A DNA stretch of 64,000 nt from Candidatus Desulfofervidus auxilii (lineage in GTDB: Bacteria; Desulfobacterota; Desulfofervidia; Desulfofervidales; Desulfofervidaceae). Location of the stretch: NCBI GenBank assembly GCA_030262725.1, contig JAJSZS010000001.1, positions 124,001-188,000 of the forward strand. Reading direction: 5' to 3'. Below the pieces are notes generated by a model. The model made no database searches, was not told where the DNA came from, and was given only the letters and a program-made list of their open reading frames with translations. Below are positions 27,663-37,498 of this stretch, piece by piece. Within the stretch, counting starts at the first letter, position 1. Every line of letters begins with the position of its first letter. Both the position numbers and the translations under genes were made by a program.

Positions 27663-28711
27663 AGGTTCCTTCACTTCGTCTTGTTGCTTGGGAATTAACT
27701 AAGGCATGCAATCTTGTTTGTAAACATTGTCGTGCTGAAGCAATTAATAAACCTTTATCTGATGAGCTTACTACACAGGAAGGTAAAGCTATTCTGGATG
27801 ATATTGTTAGTTTTTCCAAGCCCATTATTATTTTAACTGGTGGTGAACCCTTAATGAGAGAAGATATCTTAGATTTAGCTGCATATGGTACAGAGAGGGG
27901 ATTGCGTATGGTATTGGCGACAAATGGTACATTATTGGACGATAATTGGGTAAAGGAATTAAAAAAAGTGGGCATAAAACGAGTGAGTGTAAGTATTGAT
28001 GGTGCTAATGCAGAAAGCCATGATAATTTTAGAGGTGTTTCTGGTGCATTTGACAAAACATTAGGAGGGATTGAGGCATTAAAAAGGGGAGGGCTTGATT
28101 TTCAAATAAATACTACAGTGACAAAGACAAATTTAAAGGAAATTTCAGATATTCAAAAATTGGCTATTAAGCTTGGTGCAATTGCCCATCATATTTTTCT
28201 CTTTGTACCTATGGGTAGGGGAAAGGATATTAAAGAAGAGGTAATTACACCTAAAGAATATGAAGAAATATTGAGTTGGCTTGCTGAACAAAGGAAAAGG
28301 GCAATTATTCAAGTAAAAGCAACCTGTGCACCTCAATATTATCGTATTTTAAGGCAAAAGGCAAAAGAATGGGGTGAAAAGGTTACATTTGAAACTTATG
28401 GTCTAGATGCAATGACAAGAGGTTGTTTAGCAGGGATAGGATTTTGCTTTATATCTAGTACAGGCAAGGTTCAAACTTGTGGCTATTTAGATATTGAATG
28501 TGGACATATAAGAAAAGAGCCTTTATCTAAAATATGGAAAAATTCTTTAATATTTATTAAATTAAGAGATAAATCTCAATATAAAGGTAAATGTGGACGC
28601 TGTGAATATTGGCATGTATGTGGGGGTTGCCGAGCTAGGGCATATGCCTTAACAGGCGATTATTTAAGCGAAGAGCCTATGTGTTTATATCAACCAAAAC
28701 ATTGGGAGTAA
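27647..28711 (+). CDS. ahbD: Heme synthase AhbD (radical SAM Fe-coproporphyrin III decarboxylase)
   Basis: Converts two propionates of Fe-coproporphyrin III to vinyl groups, giving heme b. The radical SAM motif is C21-x3-C25-x2-C28 ([12 protein letters not shown]). A SPASM-type C-terminal cluster includes [17 protein letters not shown]. The 354-residue length and the position after hemB and before a siroheme decarboxylase gene support AhbD rather than another SPASM peptide-modifying enzyme. Confidence 0.9.
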   Translation: MVDEIKVPSLRLVAWELTKACNLVCKHCRAEAINKPLSDELTTQEGKAILDDIVSFSKPIIILTGGEPLMREDILDLAAYGTERGLRMVLATNGTLLDDNWVKELKKVGIKRVSVSIDGANAESHDNFRGVSGAFDKTLGGIEALKRGGLDFQINTTVTKTNLKEISDIQKLAIKLGAIAHHIFLFVPMGRGKDIKEEVITPKEYEEILSWLAEQRKRAIIQVKATCAPQYYRILRQKAKEWGEKVTFETYGLDAMTRGCLAGIGFCFISSTGKVQTCGYLDIECGHIRKEPLSKIWKNSLIFIKLRDKSQYKGKCGRCEYWHVCGGCRARAYALTGDYLSEEPMCLYQPKHWE

Positions 28712-28714
28712 ACT

Positions 28715-29161
28715 ATGGATACAATTGACCGTAAAATTATGAATGAACTTCAATTTCATTTTCCAATCACTTCTCGTCCTTATGCAGAGATAGGGGAAAG
28801 GCTTGGTATTAGTGAAAAGGAAGTAATTGAGAGGATAAAAAGATTGAAAAGGGACGGTTATATTCGCCGTATTGGAGCAAATTTTAATTCAGATAAACTT
28901 GGTTTTGTTAGCACTCTTTGCGCAGCTAAAGTCCCAAAGGAAAAGATTGCTGAGTTTGTTAAGATAGTAAATCGATATAAAGGTGTTACACATAATTATC
29001 AAAGAAGGGATGAATTTAATATCTGGTTCACATTCATTGCTCCAACAATGGAAGAAGTGGAAAAGGCATTAGAGGAAATACGTAAGGAGACAGGGATAGA
29101 AGAAATATATAATTTTCCCGCCACAAAGACTTATAAGATAGAAGTAAAATTTAAAGTTTAA
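28715..29161 (+). CDS. Siroheme decarboxylase subunit (AhbA/AhbB, Lrp/AsnC-like)
   Basis: AhbA and AhbB together remove two carboxylates from siroheme. The protein has a winged-helix N terminus (residues 4-60, Lrp/AsnC-like) and an RAM-like C-terminal domain. The GVTHNYQRRDEFNIWFTF block is characteristic of AhbA/AhbB/NirDLGH proteins and not of transcriptional Lrp. Only one subunit is in this window, so the other must be elsewhere or the enzyme must be a homomer. Which of AhbA or AhbB it is cannot be settled here. Confidence 0.85.
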   Translation: MDTIDRKIMNELQFHFPITSRPYAEIGERLGISEKEVIERIKRLKRDGYIRRIGANFNSDKLGFVSTLCAAKVPKEKIAEFVKIVNRYKGVTHNYQRRDEFNIWFTFIAPTMEEVEKALEEIRKETGIEEIYNFPATKTYKIEVKFKV

Positions 29162-30129
29162 TGAATCTGTCTGTTGCTAAGATTAGAGAAATAGCTGGTT
29201 GTTTTTGGCAGTCTCGTATTCTTTTAACTGCTGTAGAATTAAAGCTTTTTGATGTTTTTGGCGATTTTCTTTCATCAGAAGAAGTGGCAAAAAGACTAAA
29301 AATTAATGAAAGAGCTATTGAAATTTTGCTTCATGCACTGGCAGCTATAGGTGTACTTGAGAAAAAAGGAGAAAAATTTGGTTTAACTGAAGCAGCAGCT
29401 ATTTTCTTACGCACAGATAGTGAAGAATATCCTGGTGGTGGTCTTAGACATATGGCTCATTTGTGGAAAGACTGGTCTAAATTAACTTCTATTATAAAGA
29501 GTGGTTGTCCAATAAAAAGAAGAAAAAGGATAAATAGGGATTTTATTTTGGGTATGGAGCATTTAGCAAAAGAAGTAGCAGAAAAGGTAGCTAATTTAAT
29601 AGATTTAAGTGAAGCTAGGCTTATGTTGGATTTAGGTGCTGGTTCAGGTGCTTATAGTGTAGCTTTTTTAAAAAGGTATCCGAAATTAAAGGCTGTGCTT
29701 TTTGATCTTCCTGGACCAATAAATGTTGCTAAAGAGTTGATTAAAAAAAAGAAAATAGAGAAAAAAAGGATAAAATTTATAAAAGGTGATTTTTTAAAAG
29801 ATGATTTAGGTAATAATTATGATTTTGTATGGATGTCTTCAATTATTCATATTTTTGGTGAAAAAGAGAATAAATTTCTTTTAAAAAAGGTTTATCAATC
29901 TTTAAATAATAAAGGAAAGATTGGAATACGTGATTTTTTATTAGATGAATCAGGTCTTAATCCTCCTTGGGCGGCTATTTTTTCCGTTAATATGCTTATT
30001 CATACTCAAAAAGGCAGAAGCTATAAAGAAAAAGAAGTAATTTATTGGGTAAAAGAATTGGGCTTTGATAGTATAAAAACAATTCCTTTAGATGAAAGGT
30101 CAAAGATTATTTTGGCAATAAAACCTTGA
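29161..30129 (+). CDS. SAM-dependent methyltransferase (O-methyltransferase family 2 type)
   Basis: 322 residues. An N-terminal winged-helix dimerisation domain (about 1-100, with FLSSEEVAKRLKINERAIEILL) is joined to a Rossmann methyltransferase domain with the SAM motif LDLGAGSGAYSVAFLKRYP and FDLPGPI. This is the plan of hydroxyneurosporene/acetylserotonin O-methyltransferases. It starts on the last base of the siroheme decarboxylase gene, so it is part of the heme operon. The substrate is not known; tetrapyrrole or quinone are guesses. Confidence 0.8.
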   Translation: MNLSVAKIREIAGCFWQSRILLTAVELKLFDVFGDFLSSEEVAKRLKINERAIEILLHALAAIGVLEKKGEKFGLTEAAAIFLRTDSEEYPGGGLRHMAHLWKDWSKLTSIIKSGCPIKRRKRINRDFILGMEHLAKEVAEKVANLIDLSEARLMLDLGAGSGAYSVAFLKRYPKLKAVLFDLPGPINVAKELIKKKKIEKKRIKFIKGDFLKDDLGNNYDFVWMSSIIHIFGEKENKFLLKKVYQSLNNKGKIGIRDFLLDESGLNPPWAAIFSVNMLIHTQKGRSYKEKEVIYWVKELGFDSIKTIPLDERSKIILAIKP

Positions 30130-30153
30130 CACACTTTATTTTTATGATATAAG
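30126..30153 (+). promoter_or_regulatory. rpsT promoter
   Basis: TTGACA (30126-30131), 16 bases and TATAAG (30148-30153) lie just ahead of rpsT, and the -35 box includes the stop codon of the methyltransferase gene. A GAGG ribosome site follows before the GTG at 30181. Confidence 0.6.
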
Positions 30154-30180
30154 CAAGCAAAATTTAAGTGAGGAAAAAAG

Positions 30181-30465
30181 GTGGCACATCATAAGTCAGC
30201 TATTAAACGGATTAGACAGATTGAAAAAAGGCGAATGCGTAATCGTTTTTATAAAACAAGGGTAAAAAATGTTATTAAAAAAGTACATCAAGCAATTGCA
30301 TCTAAGTCTTTAGAAGAGGCAGAAAAGGCATTACAAGAAGCTGTATCAGTGATTTCTAAAGCATCTTCAAAAGGTGTATTACATTGGCGAAATGCTTCGC
30401 GTAAAATTTCTCGCCTTTCTAAAAAAGTTCATCTCTTAAGACAAAATTTACAAAAAGCTGCTTAA
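30181..30465 (+). CDS. rpsT: 30S ribosomal protein S20
   Basis: Binds 16S rRNA in the small subunit. The 94-residue, strongly basic helical protein begins VAHHKSAIKRIRQIEKRRMR after a GTG start and ends in the family's [14 protein letters not shown]-type tail. It has its own promoter. Its last 4 bases overlap the 3' end of lptE. Confidence 0.95.
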   Translation: MAHHKSAIKRIRQIEKRRMRNRFYKTRVKNVIKKVHQAIASKSLEEAEKALQEAVSVISKASSKGVLHWRNASRKISRLSKKVHLLRQNLQKAA

Positions 30466-30986
30466 ATTCCCATAATTAATCCTTCATAAATTCTCTCAGC
30501 TAATCGGTCGAGAATGCGCTGTAAGGCAATTTCTCGATTACTTTTTGTTTCTGAAGGATTATTAGTTACTTGATATTCTTCTTGATCAGAGATAGTTTTT
30601 TGCCAAAGTATTTTGCCTTCTCTATCTTTTAAAATTGCCTTTACAGTTAAACTTATACGTCCAGTAGCTGTGTATTCTCCTTTTGTATAAGCAATGCCTG
30701 TAGCCCTATAACCAGTAAGTTCACCTAAAAGAAATGCTTCTGCTTCTGTTTTTTTAACGATTTGAAGTCCTTTTCCTGTATTAAATTCATATACAAGGGC
30801 ATTTAAAAAATTGTTTTCTAATCCACGCTTTGGTGTATGATTTTGAAAAAGTTGTATGTAAATTTTTTCTACTCCTAAAGAAACTTCAGAAATTGCTTTT
30901 GCTCTTCGAGCTTCAATTAAGCTAAAATGATAACCACAAGCGATGAAGTGAAATGGAATTAAAAAGATAAAAATATATTTTATCAT
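30462..30986 (-). CDS. lptE: LPS-assembly lipoprotein LptE
   Basis: Outer-membrane lipoprotein that plugs LptD and helps insert lipopolysaccharide. The lipobox [10 protein letters not shown] places the lipidated Cys at residue 17, as in the LptE (RlpB) family, and the body contains the [16 protein letters not shown] and [17 protein letters not shown] blocks. The 174-residue length is typical. It overlaps the leuS stop by 4 bases, the leuS-lptE order being common. Confidence 0.85.
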   Translation of the reverse strand: MIKYIFIFLIPFHFIACGYHFSLIEARRAKAISEVSLGVEKIYIQLFQNHTPKRGLENNFLNALVYEFNTGKGLQIVKKTEAEAFLLGELTGYRATGIAYTKGEYTATGRISLTVKAILKDREGKILWQKTISDQEEYQVTNNPSETKSNREIALQRILDRLAERIYEGLIMGI

Positions 30987-33565
30987 ACTACAATATTCAC
31001 AATCTTTTTAGGTACCCAAATAATTTGCTTTATTTCTTTTCCTGACAAAAGTTGTTTTATCCTTTCATGGTTTAATGCTTGTTCTTTAACTTCCGTCTCA
31101 GATATATTAGCAGGAACTTCTATTCTTGCTCTTACTTTACCATTAATCTCAATAACTATTAATATAGTTTCTTCTTTAATAGCCTCTTCATCCCACTTAG
31201 GCCAAGGTTCTTCTATTAACCAATTTTTATGTCCTAACTCTCGCCATAATTCTTCAGTAATATGTGGGACAAAAGGTGAGAGAAGAATAATAAATTTTTC
31301 TATAGCTTCTTTTAATACTGCACAACTTATTTTATCTCTTAGCCCTTTTTGCCAAAATTCTGATATTTCATTTAAAAGTTCCATTAATGCACTAATAGCA
31401 GTATTGAAGTGAAATCTTTCTATGTCTTCAGTAACCTTTTTAATAGTTTGATGTGTTTTACGGCGTAATTTTTGTTGTTCTTTATTTAATTTATTGTGAT
31501 CATAATTGCTTTTCTCTTTTATAAAAGGTAAAGCATCATTTACTAAACGCCATAATCGATTTAAAAAGCGATGAGCTCCTTCAACACCCTGAGCACTCCA
31601 TTCTAAATCCCTTTCTGGCGGAGCAGCAAAAAGGATAAATAATCTAACTGTATCTGCTCCATATTGATCAACTATATATTCAGGATCTACAATATTTTTT
31701 TTGGATTTTGACATCTTTTCTAAACGACCAATCTCTACTTCTTTGCCACAGTATTTACAAATCTTTTTCCCATTTTTTTCCTCTACTTCTTCATCTGGTA
31801 TAAGATAACCATGTTTTTTGCATCGATAAGTTTCCTTGCATACCATTCCTTGAGTAAGAAGATTAATAAATGGTTCATCTATTTCAAGCCATCCTAAGTC
31901 CCTAAGTACCTTTGCAAAAAATCTTGCATAAAGTAAATGCAAAACAGCATGTTCAATGCCTCCAATATATTGGTCTACAGGTAACCAATATTTTACCTTT
32001 TCTTTATTAAGAGGTGCATTATTTTCATCAGGACAGGCATAACGAGCAAAATACCAAGAAGATTCTACAAATGTGTCCATTGTGTCTGTTTCTCTTCTTG
32101 CTTTTGTGCCACAATAGGGACAAATGGTTTCATAAAAAGATGCATGTTCAGAAAGGGGATTACCCTTTCCTTTTACAGTTACATCTAAGGGCAAAATAAC
32201 AGGTAATTTTTCTTTTGGTACAGGGACAATACCACATTTTGGGCAATAAATAATAGGTATAGGTGCTCCCCAATAACGCTGGCGTGAAATGCCCCAATCC
32301 CTCAAACGATAAGTTATGGTTTTTTTACCAAGTTTTCTTTCATCCAAATATTGAGTAATAATTTCTTTTGCCTTTTTGCTATTAAGTCCATTAAATGGGC
32401 CAGAATTTATAAGAATACCCTCTTCAGTATAAGCTTCTTTCATTGTTTCTGGATCTAAATTTTCATTTGGTGGTTTGATAACTAAAATAATAGGTAAGCC
32501 ATATTTTTTTGCAAATTCAAAATCACGCTGATCATGAGCAGGTACACCCATAACAGCCCCTGTACCATATTCCATTAAAACAAAATTAGCTACATAAATA
32601 GGAATCTTTCTATCTAATAAAGGATGCTTACAGTATGCGCCAGTAAATACTCCTTCTTTTTCTGCTGTTTCTGCCATCCTTTCAACATGGCTCATTTTCT
32701 TTATTTTCTCTATAAATTCCATTACTATTTTTTCCTGTGAAGTATTTTTCACTAGTTTTAAAACTAAAGGATGTTCAGGTGCTAAAGACATAAATGTAAC
32801 GCCATAAAGAGTGTCAGGACGGGTAGTGAAAACAGTGATATAATCATCTATTCCTTCTAATGGAAATTTTATTTCTGTTCCCTCACTTTTTCCAATCCAA
32901 TTACGTTGCATTACAAGCACTTTTTCTGGCCAACCTTTTAACTTATCGCAATATGAAAGTAATTCTTCAGCATAAGCTGTAATTTTAAAAAACCATTGTT
33001 CTAATTCTCTTGTTTCTACTTCAGCCCCACAACGCCAACATCTCCCTTCTTCTACTTGCTCATTTGCCAAAACAGTTTGACAACTAGGGCACCAATTTAC
33101 TGGAGCCTTCTTTCTATAAACAAGACCTCTTTTAAACATCTCTAAGAAAAATAATTGTTCCCATCGGTAATATTCAGGGTCACAAGTAGCAAATTCTCTA
33201 TTCCAATCATAGCTAAATCCTAAACGTTTTAATTGACGTCGCATATAATTAATATTGTCATATGTCCATTTGGCTGGATGAATGTTATGTTCAATAGCGG
33301 CATTTTCAGCAGGTAAACCAAAGGCATCCCAACCCATAGGGTGAAGGACATTAAATCCTTGCATTTTTTTATATCTAGCCAAAACATCACCAATGCAATA
33401 ATTGCGCACATGACCCATATGTATACGACCAGAAGGGTAAGGAAACATTTCTAAAATATAATATTTTGGCTTTTTATTATCTTCAGTTACTCTATAGATT
33501 TGTGCTTTTTCCCACTCATTTTGCCATTTTTTCTCTATTTCATGTGGTGAATAGGTTTCTTTCAT
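30983..33565 (-). CDS. leuS: Leucyl-tRNA synthetase
   Basis: Class I aminoacyl-tRNA synthetase of 860 residues. The HIGH motif is HMGH within [18 protein letters not shown] and the KMSKS motif is [10 protein letters not shown]. The inserted CP1 editing domain is complete ([20 protein letters not shown]). Several CxxC pairs are visible: NWCPSCQ with CWRCG, YCPKCG with CPYCG, and CKYCG just before KMSKS. It is preceded by nusB in the same operon. Confidence 0.97.
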   Translation of the reverse strand: MKETYSPHEIEKKWQNEWEKAQIYRVTEDNKKPKYYILEMFPYPSGRIHMGHVRNYCIGDVLARYKKMQGFNVLHPMGWDAFGLPAENAAIEHNIHPAKWTYDNINYMRRQLKRLGFSYDWNREFATCDPEYYRWEQLFFLEMFKRGLVYRKKAPVNWCPSCQTVLANEQVEEGRCWRCGAEVETRELEQWFFKITAYAEELLSYCDKLKGWPEKVLVMQRNWIGKSEGTEIKFPLEGIDDYITVFTTRPDTLYGVTFMSLAPEHPLVLKLVKNTSQEKIVMEFIEKIKKMSHVERMAETAEKEGVFTGAYCKHPLLDRKIPIYVANFVLMEYGTGAVMGVPAHDQRDFEFAKKYGLPIILVIKPPNENLDPETMKEAYTEEGILINSGPFNGLNSKKAKEIITQYLDERKLGKKTITYRLRDWGISRQRYWGAPIPIIYCPKCGIVPVPKEKLPVILPLDVTVKGKGNPLSEHASFYETICPYCGTKARRETDTMDTFVESSWYFARYACPDENNAPLNKEKVKYWLPVDQYIGGIEHAVLHLLYARFFAKVLRDLGWLEIDEPFINLLTQGMVCKETYRCKKHGYLIPDEEVEEKNGKKICKYCGKEVEIGRLEKMSKSKKNIVDPEYIVDQYGADTVRLFILFAAPPERDLEWSAQGVEGAHRFLNRLWRLVNDALPFIKEKSNYDHNKLNKEQQKLRRKTHQTIKKVTEDIERFHFNTAISALMELLNEISEFWQKGLRDKISCAVLKEAIEKFIILLSPFVPHITEELWRELGHKNWLIEEPWPKWDEEAIKEETILIVIEINGKVRARIEVPANISETEVKEQALNHERIKQLLSGKEIKQIIWVPKKIVNIVV

Positions 33566-33576
33566 TTCTTTCCCCT

Positions 33577-34017
33577 TTAAGAATTTTGTTTTTCAAATTC
33601 TTTATGAAAAACAGCGTCTAAAATTCCATTGACAAAGGTACTGGAAGTTTCACTGCCATACATCTTAGCTAATTCAATGGCTTCATTAATACTGACTTTT
33701 GGAGGCACATCTGGAATATGAAACATTTCATAAATAGCTAATCTTAAAATGTTTCTTTCTATTAAAGAAATACGTTCTAATCGCCAATGTAAGGCATATT
33801 TTTCTATCAATAAATCTATATAAGTTTGATACTCTGTAACTCCTTGCACCAATTGCCAGGCATAATCTAAAGCTTCTGTTGGTGGTTGATAATGTTTGCA
33901 AAAATCTTTCCATACTATTTCTAATGGTTCTCTACTAACATCCTTTTGATAAAGTACTTGAAGGGCAATCTCACGCGCTTTCTGTCTTGTTGCTATTATC
34001 GATGGTAGTATTTCCAT
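33577..34017 (-). CDS. nusB: Transcription antitermination factor NusB
   Basis: Helical RNA-binding factor that with NusE acts on boxA sites of rRNA operons. The 146-residue protein shows [37 protein letters not shown] and [28 protein letters not shown], the conserved blocks of NusB. It follows ribH directly, a common arrangement. Confidence 0.95.
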   Translation of the reverse strand: MEILPSIIATRQKAREIALQVLYQKDVSREPLEIVWKDFCKHYQPPTEALDYAWQLVQGVTEYQTYIDLLIEKYALHWRLERISLIERNILRLAIYEMFHIPDVPPKVSINEAIELAKMYGSETSSTFVNGILDAVFHKEFEKQNS

Positions 34018-34018
34018 T

Positions 34019-34483
34019 CTAAAATTTTTTTAAAACATTTATCATTTCAATAGCAGCTATAGCAGCTTGCCAACCTTTATTTCCTGCCTTTGAACCAGCT
34101 CTTTCAATAGCCTGTTCAATTGTATCTGCAGTAATAATACCAAATCCAATAGGTATTCCTGTCTCAAGTTGTACCTGCGCAATCCCTTTCGCTACTTCTG
34201 TAGCTACATAATCAAAGTGTGGAGTAGCACCTCTAATAACTACTCCTAACGCAACAATAGCATCATATTTTTTTGAATTAGCCATGACCTTTGTCATTAA
34301 TGGGATCTCAAATGCCCCAGGTACTCGTACAATTTCTATGTCTTCTTCTTTTGCCCCATGGCGAATTAAGGCATCTAGAGCACCTTCTAAAAGTCGCTGT
34401 GTCATAAATTCATTAAATCGACTAACTACAATACCAAATCTTAAGCCACTTGCTAATAAATCTCCTTCCCATATCTTAGGCAT
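34019..34483 (-). CDS. ribH: 6,7-dimethyl-8-ribityllumazine synthase
   Basis: Penultimate riboflavin enzyme, forming lumazine from the ribityl-aminouracil and dihydroxybutanone phosphate. Conserved segments [48 protein letters not shown] and [20 protein letters not shown] are present. Length is 154 residues. It sits three bases after ribBA. Confidence 0.96.
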   Translation of the reverse strand: MPKIWEGDLLASGLRFGIVVSRFNEFMTQRLLEGALDALIRHGAKEEDIEIVRVPGAFEIPLMTKVMANSKKYDAIVALGVVIRGATPHFDYVATEVAKGIAQVQLETGIPIGFGIITADTIEQAIERAGSKAGNKGWQAAIAAIEMINVLKKF

Positions 34484-34486
34484 GGA

Positions 34487-35731
34487 CTACTCCTTATTTT
34501 TTCTTTCTTCAGACTCATCTAAAATTGTAAGTAAATGTCCCATTTTCCTTTTTTTTGTTAAAAGATAGAAAAAATTTTCTTTACATGGTGGAATCTCTAT
34601 AGGTATTCGTTCTACAATTTCTAATCCATAACCTTGTAAGCCTACAATTTTTTTAGGGTTATTAGTCATAAGTCGCATTTTCTTTACACCTAAATCCCTT
34701 AAAATTTGAGCTCCAATACCATAATTTCTCAAATCTGGTTTAAATCCAAGGGCAATATTTGCCTCTACTGTGTCATAACCCTTATCTTGGAGAGCATATG
34801 CCTTAAGTTTATTTACAAAACCAATTCCTCTACCTTCTTGTCGCATATAAACCAAAACGCCTTTTCCTTCTTTTTCAATCATTTTAAGAGCTGTATGCAA
34901 TTGAGGGCCGCAATCACAACGTAAAGAACCAAAAACATCACCAGTTAAACATTGAGAATGTACTCGTACAAGAACTGGTTTATCTTGATATATTTCACCT
35001 TTTACTAAAGCCAAATGATGATTAGGATCTACATCACTTTCATAAACAATTGCCTTAAACTCTCCAGCAATAGATGTTGGCAAGAATGTTTCAACTACTC
35101 TACGCACAAGACATTCATTTTTTAATCGATATGAAATCAAATCAGCAATAGTTACAATTTTAAGTCCATGCTTTTGAGCAAATTTTTCTAAATCTGGCAA
35201 ACGGGCCATAGTTCCATCATCATTCATTATTTCACAGATTACAGCTGCTGGCTTTAATCCTGCTAGACGTGCTAAGTCTACAGATCCTTCAGTATGTCCA
35301 GCACGCACTAAAACACCACCAGGACGAGCACGTAAAGGAAATACATGTCCAGGTATGACTAAATCTTCTGGCTTAGCATCATCAGCAATAGCTGTTAAAA
35401 TTGTTACTGCACGATCATGAGCAGAAATACCAGTAGTTACTCCTTTTCTTGCTTCAATAGAAACAGTAAAAGCAGTCCCATGAGGTGGACTAGGATGTGT
35501 ATCACTAGACATTAAAGGTAATTTTAATTGTTCAACCTTTTCTGCTGTAAGAGCAAGGCAGATTAAACCACGTCCATATTTTGCCATAAAATTGATGATT
35601 TCTGGTGTTACTTTTTCAGCCGCAACACATAAATCACCTTCATTTTCTCTATCTTCATCATCAACAAGAATAATCATTTTACCTTGACGAATATCTTCAA
35701 TAGCTTCTTCAATTGTAGCAATAGGCATCAT
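34487..35731 (-). CDS. ribBA: Bifunctional dihydroxybutanone-phosphate synthase / GTP cyclohydrolase II
   Basis: Supplies both riboflavin precursors. The N-terminal RibB domain (about 1-200) has [12 protein letters not shown], and the C-terminal RibA domain (about 205-400) has the zinc cysteines in [21 protein letters not shown] and RQEGRGIGF. The 414-residue length is normal for the fusion. ribD and ribE are not in the window. An AAAAGGAGG site precedes the ATG. Confidence 0.96.
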   Translation of the reverse strand: MMPIATIEEAIEDIRQGKMIILVDDEDRENEGDLCVAAEKVTPEIINFMAKYGRGLICLALTAEKVEQLKLPLMSSDTHPSPPHGTAFTVSIEARKGVTTGISAHDRAVTILTAIADDAKPEDLVIPGHVFPLRARPGGVLVRAGHTEGSVDLARLAGLKPAAVICEIMNDDGTMARLPDLEKFAQKHGLKIVTIADLISYRLKNECLVRRVVETFLPTSIAGEFKAIVYESDVDPNHHLALVKGEIYQDKPVLVRVHSQCLTGDVFGSLRCDCGPQLHTALKMIEKEGKGVLVYMRQEGRGIGFVNKLKAYALQDKGYDTVEANIALGFKPDLRNYGIGAQILRDLGVKKMRLMTNNPKKIVGLQGYGLEIVERIPIEIPPCKENFFYLLTKKRKMGHLLTILDESEERKNKE

Positions 35732-35754
35732 TTACCTCCTTTTAAGAATAATAC

Positions 35755-35783
35755 ATAATAATTTGCTTCATTTAGAAATGCAA
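35755..35783 (-). promoter_or_regulatory. ribBA operon promoter
   Basis: On the minus strand, TTGCAT (35783-35778), 17 bases and TATTAT (35760-35755) predict a leader of only about 17 bases before ribBA, which leaves no room for an FMN riboswitch. Confidence 0.55.
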
Positions 35784-35915
35784 GAGTATCCCAAAATCCG
35801 CAATTGATTTTTGTTAAAGAAGATATTTCTTTTCTGCTAAAATAGCCGTTGCTCTAAATCAAGCGTTTTAGATGAAAGCAATTTTTCAAAATTCGATAAA
35901 CTTTTTTATGATTTA

Positions 35916-35941
35916 TGGATTGCTCCCCGTTTTTTGGACAT
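35916..35941 (+). repeat. Solo IS3-like end (direct repeat, copy 1)
   Basis: Twenty-six bases from TGGATTGCTCCCC to TTTTTTGGACAT, repeated exactly at 36475-36500. The TGnnnTGCnCCC...TTGGACA pattern resembles terminal inverted repeats of IS3-family elements. Bases 35784-35957, which hold this repeat, otherwise show no gene. Confidence 0.55.
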
Positions 35942-35957
35942 CCCATATTTTTATTCA

Positions 35958-36398
35958 TTAAGCTATTTTTCTTTTGATTTCTTGCATCTCATACTCTAAC
36001 CGAGTAACACGTTCTTCAAGCCTTACATGCTCATCCCTTCTTACTATAACCTCATAGAGTCTATCTAGTCTTTTATTGGTTTCATCAATCCTTTTATTTG
36101 TCTCATCAATCCTTTTATTCAACTCTTCTCTTATTGAATCAATCCTTGCATTTAATTCCTCTCTTACCGAATCAATCCTTTTATTTGTCTCATCAATTCT
36201 TTTATTTATCTCATCAATCCGTCTACTCTGATCTGCTAAGTGAATATTTACATCATCAAGCCTTTTATTTACATCATCAAGCCGCTTATTAATAAAGGCA
36301 AGATAATTTTTTATCTCCTTATTTTCCTCCTTAATCTTCCCCAATTCAGGCAAAATCAATTCCTTAAATGTATTAGTGATAATCTCTTTTAACTCCAT
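35958..36398 (-). CDS. Heptad-repeat coiled-coil protein of unknown function
   Basis: 146 residues, soluble and almost wholly coiled coil. From about residue 40 to 115 it is built of repeats such as DETNKRI, DDVNKRL and DSIREEL, encoded by near-identical 21-base units, which suggests growth by tandem duplication. ATG 36398 is preferred to TTG 36410 because GGAG lies seven bases upstream. The gene lies between two copies of an IS3-like end sequence and may have moved with them. Function unknown. Confidence 0.65.
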   Translation of the reverse strand: MELKEIITNTFKELILPELGKIKEENKEIKNYLAFINKRLDDVNKRLDDVNIHLADQSRRIDEINKRIDETNKRIDSVREELNARIDSIREELNKRIDETNKRIDETNKRLDRLYEVIVRRDEHVRLEERVTRLEYEMQEIKRKIA

Positions 36399-36474
36399 TT
36401 TTTTCTCCAAATTTCTCTTTCTAAAATATACTTAAAAGAAAGAAAAAAATCAACTGAAGTAGTCTAACTGAAAC

Positions 36475-36561
36475 TGGATTGCTCCCCGTTTTTTGGACAT
36501 GTAAAATGTTAGGGGTTATTATAACGACCCCCTAACAGTGTCCAAAATTTGGGGCATCCTA
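36475..36561 (+). mobile_element. MITE-like remnant with IS3-type inverted ends
   Basis: The left end at 36475-36500 matches the solo copy at 35916. The right end, TGTCCAAAATTTGGGGCATCC (36539-36559), is an imperfect inverted copy of it. Between them lies a hairpin TGTTAGGGG (36507-36515) with CCCCTAACA (36529-36537), whose loop contains a second small palindrome GTTAT-t-ATAAC. No transposase is encoded. Bases 36399-36474 between the coiled-coil gene and this element show nothing further. Confidence 0.5.
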
Positions 36562-36604
36562 TCAAAATCGCCTCTTGTATAACAAACAAGGATTTAGGTA
36601 TTAC

Positions 36605-36633
36605 TTGACTATAAAAAAAGAGTAAGATAGTTT
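36605..36633 (+). promoter_or_regulatory. Putative kdsB promoter (leaderless)
   Basis: TTGACT (36605-36610), 17 bases and TAGTTT (36628-36633) end seven bases before ATG 36641. There is no Shine-Dalgarno sequence. The -10 match is weak. Confidence 0.35.
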
Positions 36634-36640
36634 TTAAAAG

Positions 36641-37498
36641 ATGGCTATAATTTGTCCTAAATGTGGGAGACAATATGATGTAGTATTATTTGATTTTCAA
36701 TCATATATACTGTGTGATTGTGGGTATAAAATTACAAAGAAAGATTTACATCGGCGTTTTTTATTAACATCTGCAGTTTATGTTATTATTCCAGCTCGCT
36801 ATCAAAGTACACGTTTTCCAGGAAAAGTTTTAGTTAAATGGCAGAAAAAACCATTAATTCAACATGTTTATGAATGTGCTAATAAATCCCCTTTACCTAA
36901 AGCAGTTTTTATTGCTACAGATGATAAGCGTATTGCTAATTGTGTGAAAACATTTAAAGGCAATGTGATTATGACTTCATCTAAACATCCATCTGGTACT
37001 GATCGTCTAGCTGAAGCAGCCCAATTGTTAAAACTTTCTCCAACAGATATTATAGTTAATGTTCAAGGAGATATGCCTTATTTTCCTCCTCAAATAATTG
37101 AGGAAGTAGCCAATCCTCTATTAAATAATCCCTTTTTAACTATGGCTACTCTTGTCTGTAAGATTACTAATACTAAGGAAATTTATGACCCAAATTGTGT
37201 TAAAGTAGTATTTTCTCAGAATGGTAGGGCTATTTATTTTTCTCGCTCTCCTATTCCTTATTATCGAGATGAGACAAAAACAATTTATTATAAGCATATA
37301 GGAATTTATGCTTATCGTAAAGCTTTTTTAGATAAATATATCAAACTCTCACAAACACCTTTAGAAAAAGCAGAATGTCTTGAGCAACTTCGTGTATTAG
37401 AACATGGTTATACTATTTATATAAATATTACTGAACATGAAGTTATAGATATAAACACTCCGGAAGATTTAAAAAAATTAGAAAAAATTAATTTTTAA
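36641..37498 (+). CDS. kdsB: CMP-KDO synthetase KdsB with N-terminal zinc-ribbon extension
   Basis: Activates KDO with CTP for lipopolysaccharide inner-core synthesis. From about residue 46 the sequence is a standard KdsB: YVIIPARYQSTRFPGKVL, MTSSKHPSGTDRLAEAA, VNVQGDMPYFP, and YRKAFLDKYIKLSQTPLEKAE. It is unusual in starting with an extra domain holding C5-x2-C8 and C25-x-C27, a zinc-ribbon-like pattern. No in-frame ATG lies near the usual KdsB start, so the extension should be real. Total length is 285 versus about 245-250 usually. Its 3' end overlaps the HAMP gene by 11 bases. Confidence 0.88.
   Translation: MAIICPKCGRQYDVVLFDFQSYILCDCGYKITKKDLHRRFLLTSAVYVIIPARYQSTRFPGKVLVKWQKKPLIQHVYECANKSPLPKAVFIATDDKRIANCVKTFKGNVIMTSSKHPSGTDRLAEAAQLLKLSPTDIIVNVQGDMPYFPPQIIEEVANPLLNNPFLTMATLVCKITNTKEIYDPNCVKVVFSQNGRAIYFSRSPIPYYRDETKTIYYKHIGIYAYRKAFLDKYIKLSQTPLEKAECLEQLRVLEHGYTIYINITEHEVIDINTPEDLKKLEKINF

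Noticed and set aside
28715-29161. Lrp/AsnC transcription factor
   Set aside because: The THNYQRRDEFNIWFTF block and the position after ahbD match siroheme decarboxylase.
35732-35957. FMN riboswitch expected upstream of ribBA
   Set aside because: No RFN-type conserved core is visible, and the predicted promoter leaves only about 17 bases of leader.
36060-36300. CRISPR-like or minisatellite array
   Set aside because: The 21-base repeats are codon-phased heptads inside one open coiled-coil gene with no spacers.
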